From Montifringilla adamsi (taxonomy: Eukaryota; Chordata; Aves; Passeriformes; Passeridae): a stretch of DNA of 64,000 nt. The translations under genes were made by a program, and so were the position numbers. The stretch covers positions 5,930,641 to 5,994,640 of the forward strand of contig JAGGNK010007559.1 of NCBI GenBank assembly GCA_017590115.1, read 5' to 3'. Below are positions 35,201 to 47,000 of the stretch, piece after piece. A model generated the notes under the pieces. That model searched no databases, was not told the origin of the DNA, and worked only from the letters and a program-made list of their open reading frames with translations. The stretch's first letter is position 1; the number at the start of each line of letters is the position of its first letter.

Positions 35201-37490
35201 ATTGTATCACCACTATTGTTAGCGCTCTCACTTCTGGTATGAGTCCTGTATCTCTCTCTTTTCAGCTTTTATTTTCATTTTCTTATTGCTGTTTCCAAAA
35301 CTCGTCTCCAGCACGAGGTGGGCGGCAGCTGGGGAAGTATTTTTGTCTGCAGGCAGTTCAATGAGATGCTCCGAGGCGACAGGACCTGCTGGTGTGGGGG
35401 AACAGGCTCAGTTTTAGTTGTCCAGCAGCTGACACCCAGCCAGGTCTGCAGCCCCAAATTAAAGCCCCATCCCAGGGCAGGACCTGCATTTCAGGCATGG
35501 CTACTCCTGGTGGAAACCCAGCCCATGGTGGGTCTGTCTCAGCTGTTTCCAAACACAGCTGAGTATACAGAAATGGGCTGTTGTGTTGGTTTGGGGGTCT
35601 CCTTTTGTGGTTTGCAGCACTGAGGTGTGAGCTTGGTGAGGTCTCAGCAAGGTAAGACACATCCCTGCTGCACATCCCACAGCAAGGTGGTCCTCCCAGC
35701 ACAACGGGATAATCCAGAGGTGAGGGAGCAGCAGGGTGACAGGCCCATGAGTCAGATAACAACGACTCCCTCTCCTGTCCCTCTCAGCTCCATTCAGGGA
35801 CAGGGGAGTTGTGTCACCCTCCCTTGGCACCAGGGCCTCTGGCAGGGACCCAGCGAGCTGGATGGGACAGAAGGAGGAAACCTGGCCCTGGGGGAAACAC
35901 AGGGCTGGAAGAGGAACACCCCGGGGCTCCTGGCTGCTCACAGGACAGAAATAGCCACGCACAGCTCCCTGGAGTGTGGGCACACAGCATGGGCATCCAT
36001 GGGGAAACCCTCCCCTGGAGCAGTGACCCAGACAGTGTCTGGCTTCCTCCCATCAGTGCTGCTTCTCCCAGCTGCTGCTTGCTGGTTTACCAGCATCACT
36101 CCATCCCCTCTGCGTAATCCCTTCCCTCTCTGCAGGCCAAGAGTTCACCTGAAGGCCATCAGAGGGATTTAAGCTTTTAGCAGAGAAGTAAAGGGGGTTT
36201 GGAGAGAACTAAACCAGCCTTGCTGACCTGTGTGAACTGTTGGGCTGTGAGTCTGGGCCCTGACTGACAGGCTGGGGTGTTCTGTCCTGGTTTTTTTTTT
36301 ATGGAATAACAAGGCATTTCCTTGTTAAAATGCTTTACAGTTCCTTGTAAAGCAGCAGTCTGGAAATGCCATTGTCACAGAGTCTTGGTGGATGTCTGTG
36401 CTGTAGGCACTCAGCTAATCCTGACTTGTGTGTGCAGCTCCTGTGCCCGCATTGTTCCAGGATGGGTGTCACTGCCACCAGCACGTCCCCCAGCCAGCAT
36501 CCAGAAGTGACTGCACTGACTCACAGCCCATATTTGTTCATCTGACCATAATAAACCAACCCTGCAGCCCTAAAGCAAAACAAGTCACAGCTTAATTGTG
36601 TGTACAGGCAATCAGGATGTGAGCAGGTGAAGAACACCAGGAACTGATTCCTCTCCAAGTCCATGGCAGCACTTCAAGAGCCTTTGCAGGCTGTGTTCCT
36701 TCTCTATGTCAGTGTGAATCCAGTTTGCTTTGCAGTGAAGCAGGGGCTTCCAGACCTCCACTTTCCCTCTGCTAATTGAGACCTGGGAAACATGGCTCAT
36801 GTGGTGCAAGACAGCTGGTTACCTCACAGTGGATCTTCTGAACTGAATTATATTTCTTGTCCTGCAACATATGCTGAGGTGGAGCTGGGGATGGGATGAT
36901 GATGGATGAAACAGGCAGCTGAAACAGCAACAGGGGTGGGCAGGGCCAGGGGGAAGCAGCATCTCAGATCTTGCTGTCATTTGTGGAATGTACAACTTTA
37001 GGGCTATGAATACAAGCTGACGTGTGCAAGCCATAATCCTGCTAGGACAGGACATGTGACAGGCTTCAGGAGAGAGAATTTTAGGCAGCCTGTTCCAAAC
37101 CAACCACCTTCACGTCAGCATCAGAACTTTGCTTTTTCCGTGCATTTTTTCTTTTTTATTGTTGCAGGGTTTTATGGCTTTTTGTGTCAACCTTGGTGCT
37201 AAGATTGGGTTTATTTAGTGCTGTTTTTCTGCTGTATCCTCCCTGCTGCTGGTTTCTCCTGTAGCCAGGGCTGAGCTCAAGCCTAGGGCTGTGGTGTGAG
37301 GTGTTACCAGCTGGATGCTTCCATGGGCCTTTGTGGACTTAGATTTTAGTAGCAAACAGTGGATGGCTGCAGTCCTGGGATGGACATCAGGCAGTCCCAT
37401 GGGATTCTCCTTAACTGACAGGCTGACCAAATGTCATAGCAGGTTATTTCTGCCAGTTAGCTGGAAGCTGTGAGCTGATGGTGTGTACCA

Positions 37491-37509
37491 CTCACACACA
37501 CACACACAC
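37491..37509. repeat. Short (CA)n microsatellite
   Basis: About eight uninterrupted CA units following a GTGTG run. Confidence 0.9.
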
Positions 37510-39299
37510 GTATCTGCCTGTGGATAGTGGGGGCTCTGAGCACACAGAGTCCCTGTGTGAGAGACTCACTTCAAACCAGACAGTGTGGGAGGCCCAGCTG
37601 CTCAGCAAAGTAATGGGCCCCAAATTTAAGCTTTTAGAAAGCTCCTTTTTCTCTAATTTTTCTTTTTTCTTTCCCTTACATGAACAGGGCAATTAATCCT
37701 TTGTACTGCTAAGTATTATTTAATACACACACTGCCTTCCCTGCTTACTAATTTGGGTGGCAGTAGCATGGTCTTTCTGTGTGTATTCAGTCAGTGTGAG
37801 GAGGTTCTTCAGGCCCTCTGGGCAAGGCATGCTGAGGATTGCCAATAACAATGTCCCCAAGCTCCTGAACACATAATCTCTATAAGAAAACCAGGCCCAA
37901 ACAGGCGGGTGAGATGATCTGGAGCTCTGCTGTGGAGAGCACTGACTCCACGTGTCTCCTCTAGGCTGGAAACTCACCTTCAGCTTGGGCTCATGCGCTG
38001 GACAAAAAATTAGGAGGAAAGGTTCATGATGGATCATGCCTGAGCTGCAGCTGGAAGCAGCAAGGTTCTCCTGGATTATTTTCTCTCACCCCATAACACT
38101 TTTTTCCCTAAAACCTTTCAGACTTGGGCTGGTCTCCAGGCTTTGAGACTGAAGCAAAGCCTACCTAATGGCACGCTGCTGAAGCGGGTGTGGAAATAAA
38201 GCAGGTTGGCTATTTTTGAGCCATGAGTAAGATCAAAATGCATGTCCTGACAGGCAGCAGGCACTGCTGCTCAAGCCTGTCACCCGGGATGGGGTGGGTG
38301 ACCGAGGGCACCCACTGCACCCCCCAGCTCCAGAAGAACAGCAGCCAAGAGCCAGCAGAGTACATGGCACACCAGGTGCCTCACTAGGCACTGGGTATTT
38401 GGATAAGGATATTGCTTTTATTCCCTTTTTCATGTGCCACCTCTGTTATTTAATGTGTGGCTAAAATAGACGATGGAATAAAATTCCCAGATATTGAGGT
38501 GGAAGGATAAGAGGCTGGACTTCCTGATCCTCTAGCCCAATAAGCCTCGTGATCATCCTGGACCTAAGAAAGAGGGCAGCAAATTTGGAAACTGAAGATA
38601 GTGTTTTGTCAAGGGCAGGTAAAACCAACACCAGCAGGAACTGGCTTGGTTATGTTTTAATTTTCAAGGGGGGAAGGATCATGTGAAGGATCTGTTCCAT
38701 AAGGATCCCCCGTGCTGTCAGCTCCAGCAGCTGCCAGGTATTTAGCTGTGGGGTAATTAGGGAGGCAGAGGTTCAGACGAGCATTCATGCATGTGCCCAC
38801 TGAAATGGCATCCAAAACCATGGCTCTGAGACTTGTTTTCATTTGGGCAACACCCCAGCTCAGGAGATACACTTTACTGGAGAAGAGACCTTCAGTGCTG
38901 AAGAGTAGGATGGAGTTTTCTGCTCTGTAATTTATCTTGGGCAAGGGCTTGTAGTCACTTTTTTATATCTGCCTCCTTCCATTTGTGAGTAAAAATCTGA
39001 GGGTTGCCTTGTGGTTTTTTTTTCGTTTGTAGTTTCTTACCATTACTGCAATGAAAACAGTCCTCAAACACTATATTTAAAAGGTAAAGGCAGGGAAGCA
39101 TTTGCATTTCAGCAGCCTTCAGGCTTCAAAAAATGCCGGGGAATCTTGAACTCCCAACACTGGAACGGGAGATGGGATCGACAGAGGCAAGAAATCTGGT
39201 TGCCCTTTTCCTTCAGCTGCAAAGGGCAGTTTGTGTTTGTGTTGAGCAGTGAGATGAGGAGTCAGGGGGAGGATTTGGTTTGGGAAGGGGGGTCAGCTG

Positions 39300-39660
39300 T
39301 GCTGTCACTGCGGGAGCATTCCGCCCAAGTCGCCAGGTCACCTCCTGCAGCCCAGCTCCTTTCCCTGCCGCAGAGATCCTGCCGGGGCTTGCCAGCGCCT
39401 TGGCTGGGATTCCTCAGCTCAAATGGCACCACACGAGCCGTCTGTACCCCTCCGGCCTCTCTCAGCGCCCCCGGCAGCTGTGTGCTCATCCCCTGGGCAG
39501 CCCGGAGTCCTTCAGGCTGTCACAGCCCGGGAAGCACTCGCAGCTTTCCAAGGAGCCCGGAATGGTCCTGGCAGCCTGCTCGGGGGAGCAGCCCCTCGGC
39601 AAACCCAGGACACAAATCCCAAGGGTGCCGCTCAGCAATTCAAACGTCACGACTTAAGTG
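39300..39660. promoter_or_regulatory. Small CpG-rich patch, possible promoter or enhancer
   Basis: About 20 CpG dinucleotides by eye in 360 bases of GC-rich sequence, in a neighbourhood where CpG is otherwise sparse. Contains a CRE-like acgtca near 39645. No TATA box or obvious downstream gene. Confidence 0.35.
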
Positions 39661-40475
39661 CAGCTTTCTTCACCACAGCAGGTCTTACTTCATGTATTTA
39701 TTTAGTGTGAGCAACAGCAATGTACTTTTACTCAAACCCTTCTGATGCTCCAGAATTGATTTTGCAGCTCAGGCCATGGGCTTCTCTGAAGATGAACTGG
39801 AAGCAGCCCAGTCCCCGGCAATGGACACTGGGAGTGGCTCAGATTTGGATTTACTCAGCTTTGCTCGCCTTTCTTTACCATCAGCCAAACCAAAACATTG
39901 CATCCAGCTCCTCATGAACAGTGGCAAACTTTGGATCTGAGCTCCTGTAATAAGCAGTTGTTTGCCCTGGCTGGAGCCTTATGACTCTCCAGGAAACAAT
40001 ATTTATAGGTATTATTCCTAAACAGAGAATGACAGTTGAAAGAAGAACTTTGTCCAGCCATCTCATGTGTCCAAGTCTTTGGGTTTCCGGGGGAAATGAA
40101 TAACTAGAATGAGACAATGAATGAGATAAATAACATTTAACTGGTGCTATAATGAACCAGCAGTTTGCCTCTGTGGACAGCCTGCAAATTCCTCTTCATT
40201 GCCATTTTGTGTGAGAGCCTTAAAAAAGGCTGTGAGTTATTTGCAAAATCCCCTGAAACACAATTGGAATTGAGCAGCAAATCCCCAGTGGTGTCATTTG
40301 AAAAATCACAGCCCTATCCCTACAGGAGATAGAGCTGCAGGTTAAATACATCCTGAAAAGGTTTGGGTTTCTCTGTGTAGGATGGCAGTGGGGAGAGGGA
40401 GGATGGTTGTGCCGTGTGTCATTGAGCCCCTGGAGACACCAGGCCTGGTTGCCAGTTCCTGGATAGCTGGGAGGT

Positions 40476-41053
40476 TGTTACGATCCAGTTTAAACACAGA
40501 AGAGCAGAGGAAACAAAGTCTCTGCAAATAAAGCAAATCAATCCAAGAAAGGTTTGAAATATACCCAAGAGAAAAGATTAAAACCAAACCAGGTTAGATG
40601 TTGGTGCCAAAATTTGATAAATTTTGTTTAATATTAAAAGAGGCAAAGAGAAAGAAAAAGAAAAGAAAGAAGTGTGTGTGGGGGCTAGGGGGACAGAGGT
40701 TAGGTAGAAACACATTCACCCTTCTGGGGTCCCAACGATGTCTCTTGCTCCCCTCCATCTGGTCTTCTGGATGGTGAGGGTCCCCCGCTGCCACCACAGC
40801 CACACTGCTCCATGCTGCACTTTGCCACACCACACCACGCACAATTCTTTCTTTATTTCTTTCTTTTCTCTTTTTTTCTCTATGCCTCTTCTACTGTTAA
40901 ACTAAATGTACGAAATTTTTAGCACCAACATCTAACCTTGTTTGGTTTTAATCATGTTTTTTGGGTATATTTTGAACCTTTCTGGGCTTGATCTGTTTTA
41001 TTGACAGAGGCTTTGTTGCCTCTGCTCTTCTGTATTTAAACTGGATTGTAACA
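40476..41053. mobile_element. 578-base element with about 200-base inverted-repeat arms and LTR-like ends
   Basis: Left arm 40476-40684 reads TGTTACGATCCAGTTTAAAC at its start. The reverse complement of 40831-41053 starts TGTTACAATCCAGTTTAAAT and follows the left arm almost throughout, about 85% by eye. The arms enclose a GC-richer spacer of about 146 bases (40685-40830). The outer ends are TGTTAC and GTAACA, flanked by gaggt (40471-40475) and gaagt (41054-41058), a possible 5-base target duplication with one mismatch. No coding capacity. Could be a palindromic LTR, a foldback transposon, or two head-to-head LTR fragments. Confidence 0.8.
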
Positions 41054-44000
41054 GAAGTTAATTCAGCCATGAGAGCAGAGGAGGATTTTGAAATGAGCTC
41101 TGTGTTCTCTGCTGCTACAAGTACTGACAACTGGCCAGAATGGGTGGAAAAAAGAAGGTAGAGTACGACCTGGCAAAGGATTCTCATGGTCCTTGGGAGG
41201 AAAATTGAGGACGTGCACACCACAGTGCCCCAGGTGTGTGCCTGCCCAAATCCCCAGACAGTTTCAAACCAGTGGATTCAGGCTTTTGCCCTGGTGTGGC
41301 AACTCCACCACATGGACAGGATTTGTGGCCAGGTCTGAGCTTGGCCTCCTTGTTGGAGCCCTCTTGGGAAGAGGAAACTGCCTGCCTCGCAAAAGGCTCA
41401 GCCTTGCTCCTGGGGTTGAAACAGAAACCACAGCAAAGAGCCAAGAGCTTTTCCAAAATAACTTTCGGGTTCACTGTTGGGGAATTTGGCTTAGGTAAAG
41501 CTCATGAAGAGATTCCCTTTGCCTTGGTCTCTGGGCAACCTTCTGGCTGCTCAAAACTCTAGAAGAAGAAATGGGGGAGACATCTGGAACAACCCTGCAG
41601 TCTTTACAACCTAAATTTGTGTATTTGTGTGAAGTACCAGGGAAGTCAATCTTCTGGCTGTATGTTACAGTGCAGCTAGGAGTGCAGCAAAGTGGGGATC
41701 ACCTTTCTCTGGGCAGCAGTACTTCTGCACACTTGCTCTTGAGTCTGTTCAGCTTCCAGGCATAAAAAAAGCAGAAGAAGCTCCATCTCCCTTCCAGATG
41801 TGCATGCCCAGATGTGCACAGGCAAATGAAACAGAAACTAGGCCACAGCAAAGGATGCCCAGAAGGCACAAGACATGGTGTCTGTGTTTGTTTTTAAGAT
41901 AATCTCTTGATCCTTTTTTGATTAAAAAGCAATTGGCATTTGATGTCTCATAAGCTTTCCCTTTGCAGTTCTCTAGCAACCCTTTGTGCGTTAACTGGAT
42001 TATTCTCAAGGTGTCTTTATGGAGAGGGGAAGCTCTACAATTCCCAGTTTTTAGGCAGATCAAGTCTATCAAAGCAAACCACCCCACTCACTTGTCCCAC
42101 CAGCCAGGAGCACAGGAGGGTGAGCTCCACCATCCCACAGGGGACACGGCTCCGGGATAATGGCTCACCTGGAAAGGCAGCACACCCTCAAACCCCACAC
42201 CTCAGAAGATGAGCCCAGGTGGGATCAGCTGGGATGTATATCAATGATTTCCTTACAGGTAAGGTTTCTCCTTTTTCAGAGGGAAGTGGGAAGGGAGAGG
42301 CTGATTGATGGCATCCCTCTGCTGACATTCCAATCCCATCCCAGCCCTGATTCCTTCATCCCTCCTGAGATGGGCTGGAAAGAAGACAGGGGGAGATGAT
42401 GAAGGCATTGATGCAGAGTGGAGAGAACCCTTCCATGACTTATAAATCTACCTTCAAGCTTGGAAAGGGCAGACTGAAACATGTTTGCAAATATTTGGCA
42501 TTTGACAGCAAACTGTGATTGCTTACTCATTCAGAAGGGGGGAGAAAAAAAGGGCCATAAAAATAATAGACACAGCCAAAACTCAAGTAGGTCTACAAAG
42601 AGGATTCCCTAGATTTAAGCTCTGTCCATGGGGCCACTTTCCCTGAATGAAGAATAACAAAATTTCCACCTGCTACATCATGTTCAGATGTTGCATGCCC
42701 AGGGTTTTGTGAAGATTAATTATGTTGATGCCACACAGTAGAGTTTAACAGTTATCCATGGATTTCCAGGAAGAGAGGTTATTTCCTAAGGCATTGTGTT
42801 GGGCTCAGCTCAGTCCAGTAAATAAGATGATGACTCCCTTGACTCCACTCCTTGGGCATTTCTTTAAGTGCAGCCTTGGAGCACACTGTTCTTAAATCAA
42901 AGCATAAAAATAACCAAACCTGTATCAAGTGAATTGTGGCAGCTGGAGGAATGGAGGTAATAAACAAAGTTAAAACAGCCTGATAACAATATCCTGTTAC
43001 CAAAGAAGAATAGCCATTACTCTCTAATGGTGAAATACAAAACCTTTCTTGCAAGAAGGCATTGATTTTTCAAGAAAGGAAAGGGAGAGCAACCCAGAGA
43101 TGTAATGCAGCATGTGTGGGCACCAAGAGGGTAAAACAATGACAACACTGATCAAGTATCTCATCTCCAAAAGCTCAGGCTGCCTGACCTTTAGCAGTGC
43201 TCAGGATTGTGTGTTGAGGATGTCATTAAAGAAGGCAGGGTTCTGCCAGCAGGGCAGAGTGTGGAAGTCATTGGAGTGGGTTTGGAGAGTGAGATTCCAG
43301 ACCAGCTACTCAATGGACTTGGAAAAGCCACATGCCAGAAATAAACCCAACACAAGAAATTAGTTTTGTATAATAGCTCTTTTACCCCGTGTTCTTGTTG
43401 GTAACCTGGTTTCCATGGCATGCCCAGCGCAAATCCCAGTGCTTGGTGTGCTGGAGGACTGAGGGTGGGATAGGAGCATCTTAAAGGCAAATTTAGGAAA
43501 AGGCAAATGACCGGAACAGTCCTTAGGATCTTGGGAGTTGGGAGTGTGGATTTTATGTGGTCACTGTCAGCTCTGTGTGAGAGGGGAGGGAACTGCTGGT
43601 GTTCAGCCCAAGGTTTAGTGCTCCAAAGCCAGGGGTGGTGACACGAGCACATCTCTCACAGCTGGGTAAGCTCTGGGTGGCATTTGAAAGTCACTCTATA
43701 GAGTAGAATAATGAGTGTGAAGAATTGTAGGGTGGCTTGAAGACTGACGTTAATTACCTACTAATTTTCTAGCTGTGATCCATGAAACACTTGTTGCTGA
43801 TCCCCAGACAGATGGCTAGTCACATAGGATGGGCTTCTCCTCTTCATTTCCATCTGCTATATTTCATTAAGACAGCTAAAAATAAAAATATCCCTAATGT
43901 TATTTTTCCATGCAAGTTACTGCTACAGCGACTTGATGCGACTGTGAATAGAAGAGTTTCCAAGAGACAAGATTCTCTTAATTAATTTGTGATCTGTGGC

Positions 44001-47000
44001 ATGAAAAACAACTGCAAATCCCTACATGAGATTCATCATGAGCACTACACTTACTTCTAAGTGCTATTTATCTAGAAGAGTCAGTTCAAAGCAATTTTTT
44101 TTTCTGGTGTAAGAAGAGAAAAGAGGCTGCTGTCTCTTCTGAGCAGAAGAAATTGCTATTTTTAGGCTCTAACCAGTTGTAGATGGTGCCTACGAAATGG
44201 AGATGTAATCAAGGAGATCCTTTGGGCATGAAATCTTCTTTCCCTCTGTGTAGTAGGAATATCTCCAGAAACAGCTTTTCTGCACAGCTCTGAGCCTCTT
44301 GTCAGCCAGCACAGTGCCCAAAAGTCCCCTTAGGGGGAATGCATTTTTGGGAGGTTGGTTGGTTCTGTCTTTCACAGATTTTTTGGCTGTAGCTGAAGTG
44401 TCTTTGTGAGTGGAGAAGCTGGGTTCTTGCACACACAGCTCTAACAAATTCAGAGTGTAATTCCTGATGTATTGAAGTGTTTCCCGGGGAAGTTATGATC
44501 CCCTCCACCCATATTGCAATTTACTTATTTTCCAAAAGAGACAAAAACCTGAACCATTTCTTTCTAGTCCTTCCATGCCTTTTGCACAAATTCTTTCAGA
44601 AGGACAGAAGCTCTCCCCTATCACATGATGAAGTTTCAGTATGTTTTAGAACAAGGAACTGCTAGGTGGCCCAAAAGCCCCAAAGAAAGCACAGAGAGAA
44701 GAGGCAGTCCAGCAGTATCATCTTGGTGTATTGAGGAGCTCCAGGGACTCAGCTAACACTTGGTCTCCAGAACTTTGGATGAAATCTGGGGCTGGTGTCT
44801 TAGATCTGGGTTATTTTTATCCTCAACTACACAAGCCATTGCCCTAGACCTCCTCAATGGTTACCACAGATATTTATCTGGGATGAAGATCTCCATAGCT
44901 TTACTCTTTCAGAGTTTTCAGGGTCTGAAGCCAGCGTGCTACTTTGGACCCCACAACCCAAATCACCACTCCTGCTGTGTCTCAGTGACACTGCCCACAG
45001 CACATAACCTTTGATCTCACCCCTTTTTCATTGGTTGCTTCAGCTTGGAAAAGCAAGCAATTTCCTCATCCTCCTGGCAACATTCCCACGAGGAATTCCT
45101 CCTCCCAAGCCATAGCCACACAGCCAGTCACAACAATTCTTCCTCCTCTTGCATCAGGCTGTTTCCCCATTTTCTCTGGCTCTTGCCGCTCACCCCAGCC
45201 CATCACCCCAGGAGAACCTTTGGCTCCATTTGTGTGCCTGTTCTTTCTCCTCCAAGAGCAGCTATTTGAGTTCCACCCTAAAAGCACACTGACTTAGGCC
45301 CCAGTTTAGCAAAGAATTTTATCACACGCTCGAGTGTAGTTGACTTAGACCTTCATTCTGTTTTTAGCTTATCAGAGCAGGGGTGGGTAGAGCCCTTGTC
45401 CTCTTACGCATGCCTGGGTCCCAGGGAGCTCAGCTGTGGATGAGCAAAGAGCAACGTGCCTGAAGCTGAGCAGGAGCTCAGATAAGGACTGTTGGCCTCC
45501 ATCCAGCCATGGTGCCATGTGTTTTAAGGCCTAATTATCTCTACACCAGCTGCAGATGTGTCAGCCCCACGGTGGTGACACACCGCAGGTTACTGGGTGC
45601 TTCCACCCCAGCTCACCACCTCTGCATGGTCATTAAACTCTGTAGTCTGTGTCTGCCTCAAACTTAGTCCTGGATGTTGGGAATCCTGAATAAGGACTTC
45701 AGGGTTAATACTTAGTAACTTCAGAGCAGAGAATGCAGCTAAAGTAGGCAAAACCCAGTGATTGCCTCCAGTTCAGACACAAAATAATCCAGTAGTACTA
45801 TAGCCAGTATTTTATTCTGCTTAAAGCACAGTGAAGCTGGACACAGGAGCACCTCACTTTCCTGTAGGGCCTCATCAGAACAGAATGAGGCTCAGTAACA
45901 ATGGCTAAAGAAACAGATATGCACCATGGATATCACTGAGCCACTCAGGACATTTACCTCAAAGTCTGGCATATTTAATTCAGCTCATATAAAAAATTCC
46001 AGTGGTGAAGGGTGGAGAAAATGGAATGCTGAATGAAGACTTTTGTTTTCCTGAACACAGCTGAAATGAAGAAGGTGGATGGTGACGATCAGATTTCTCC
46101 TATAGGTCAGAAGTTCAGTGTATAATCAGATTTCATGTCATGGGGCTGCTCTCTTCCTAACTGCATCCAGCCAGGACTCTGCACATCGCTGAGCTTTTAC
46201 TCTGGGCTCCCTCCATAAAATATATACTGTAGTCAGAGTAGTTAGTAAATAATTTTAAAAGTATTTTTAAGGGTGAATCATTACCTTTCAATTCTACACC
46301 ACAGCAGCAAATGAAATTAGTTGCTGGCTTGCATTCATATAAAATATAAAAACAAGTACTTAACTGTATTGTTGCTACAGGAAGTTGTTTTTTTTTTTTT
46401 GTACAAATTTGCTACAGATATTAAGCTATAAGCCTCTGCTAGCTGTGATCTTGGATTCAAAGGTATCTGGGACCTTTCAGGGACAGAGGAACCAAAACTC
46501 TGTGAAATGTGGCCTGAGGGCCCACAGCCTGACCCCGGGTGGAGGGTGGATGAAGGAAGGGAGCTGACCTGGGTTTGTTCAGAAGGTGACAGGGGGATCT
46601 GAGCCAGCAGCACTCCTCACACAGGTCCTGAGTGATCCCACTTCATAACTGCATGAATTATTTATGCATCCTGGGGAGAGAAGCTATAGCCACATCTGAA
46701 GCTGAAAAATAAACAAAAAACTAACCCCAAGAAGTCACAATAGCTTATCACTTAGCTGATGACTGACTTTTTGAGTAATTCAAGTTTAACAGGGACATCC
46801 ATGGTAGACTAGCATGACCTCCTATGGGCATCTGTTCATCTGCAGAATAAAATGAGACCAAAGGAGCATGTGAGCTCTCTGGCTGGCCAAATCACAATAT
46901 TAAATTATGACAGAGGAACACAAGCTCTGATATACAATGATATTGTGGGGCAGTGGCTGAGAATCAAGCTGGGGATCTCACCTTCATCCAGCAGCTAATG

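Larger units (their letters stand above)
26771..40475. other. Intergenic region downstream of SPAG9
   Basis: 13.7 kb without a recognisable gene. Base composition is more GC-rich than the SPAG9 introns. Many open frames of 60-180 codons overlap on both strands, as expected by chance in GC-rich stop-poor DNA. None shows a known domain or a splice-consistent continuation. It holds the 27592 duplication, a CR1 fragment, a CA microsatellite and the 39300 CpG patch. Confidence 0.7.

Noticed and set aside
35318..36172. Cluster of open frames of 100-181 codons on both strands
   Set aside because: Mutually overlapping in several frames with Pro/Ser/Gly-biased composition, no domain and no splice-consistent partners.
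39011..39745. 244-codon open frame on +, longest in the window
   Set aside because: It crosses an AT-rich then CpG-rich stretch, has no recognisable domain, and other frames there are also open. Probably stop-poor GC-rich DNA.
40476..41053. Inverted repeat as a transcription terminator or replication origin
   Set aside because: Length, divergence between arms and TG..CA ends fit a mobile element better; nothing supports an origin.
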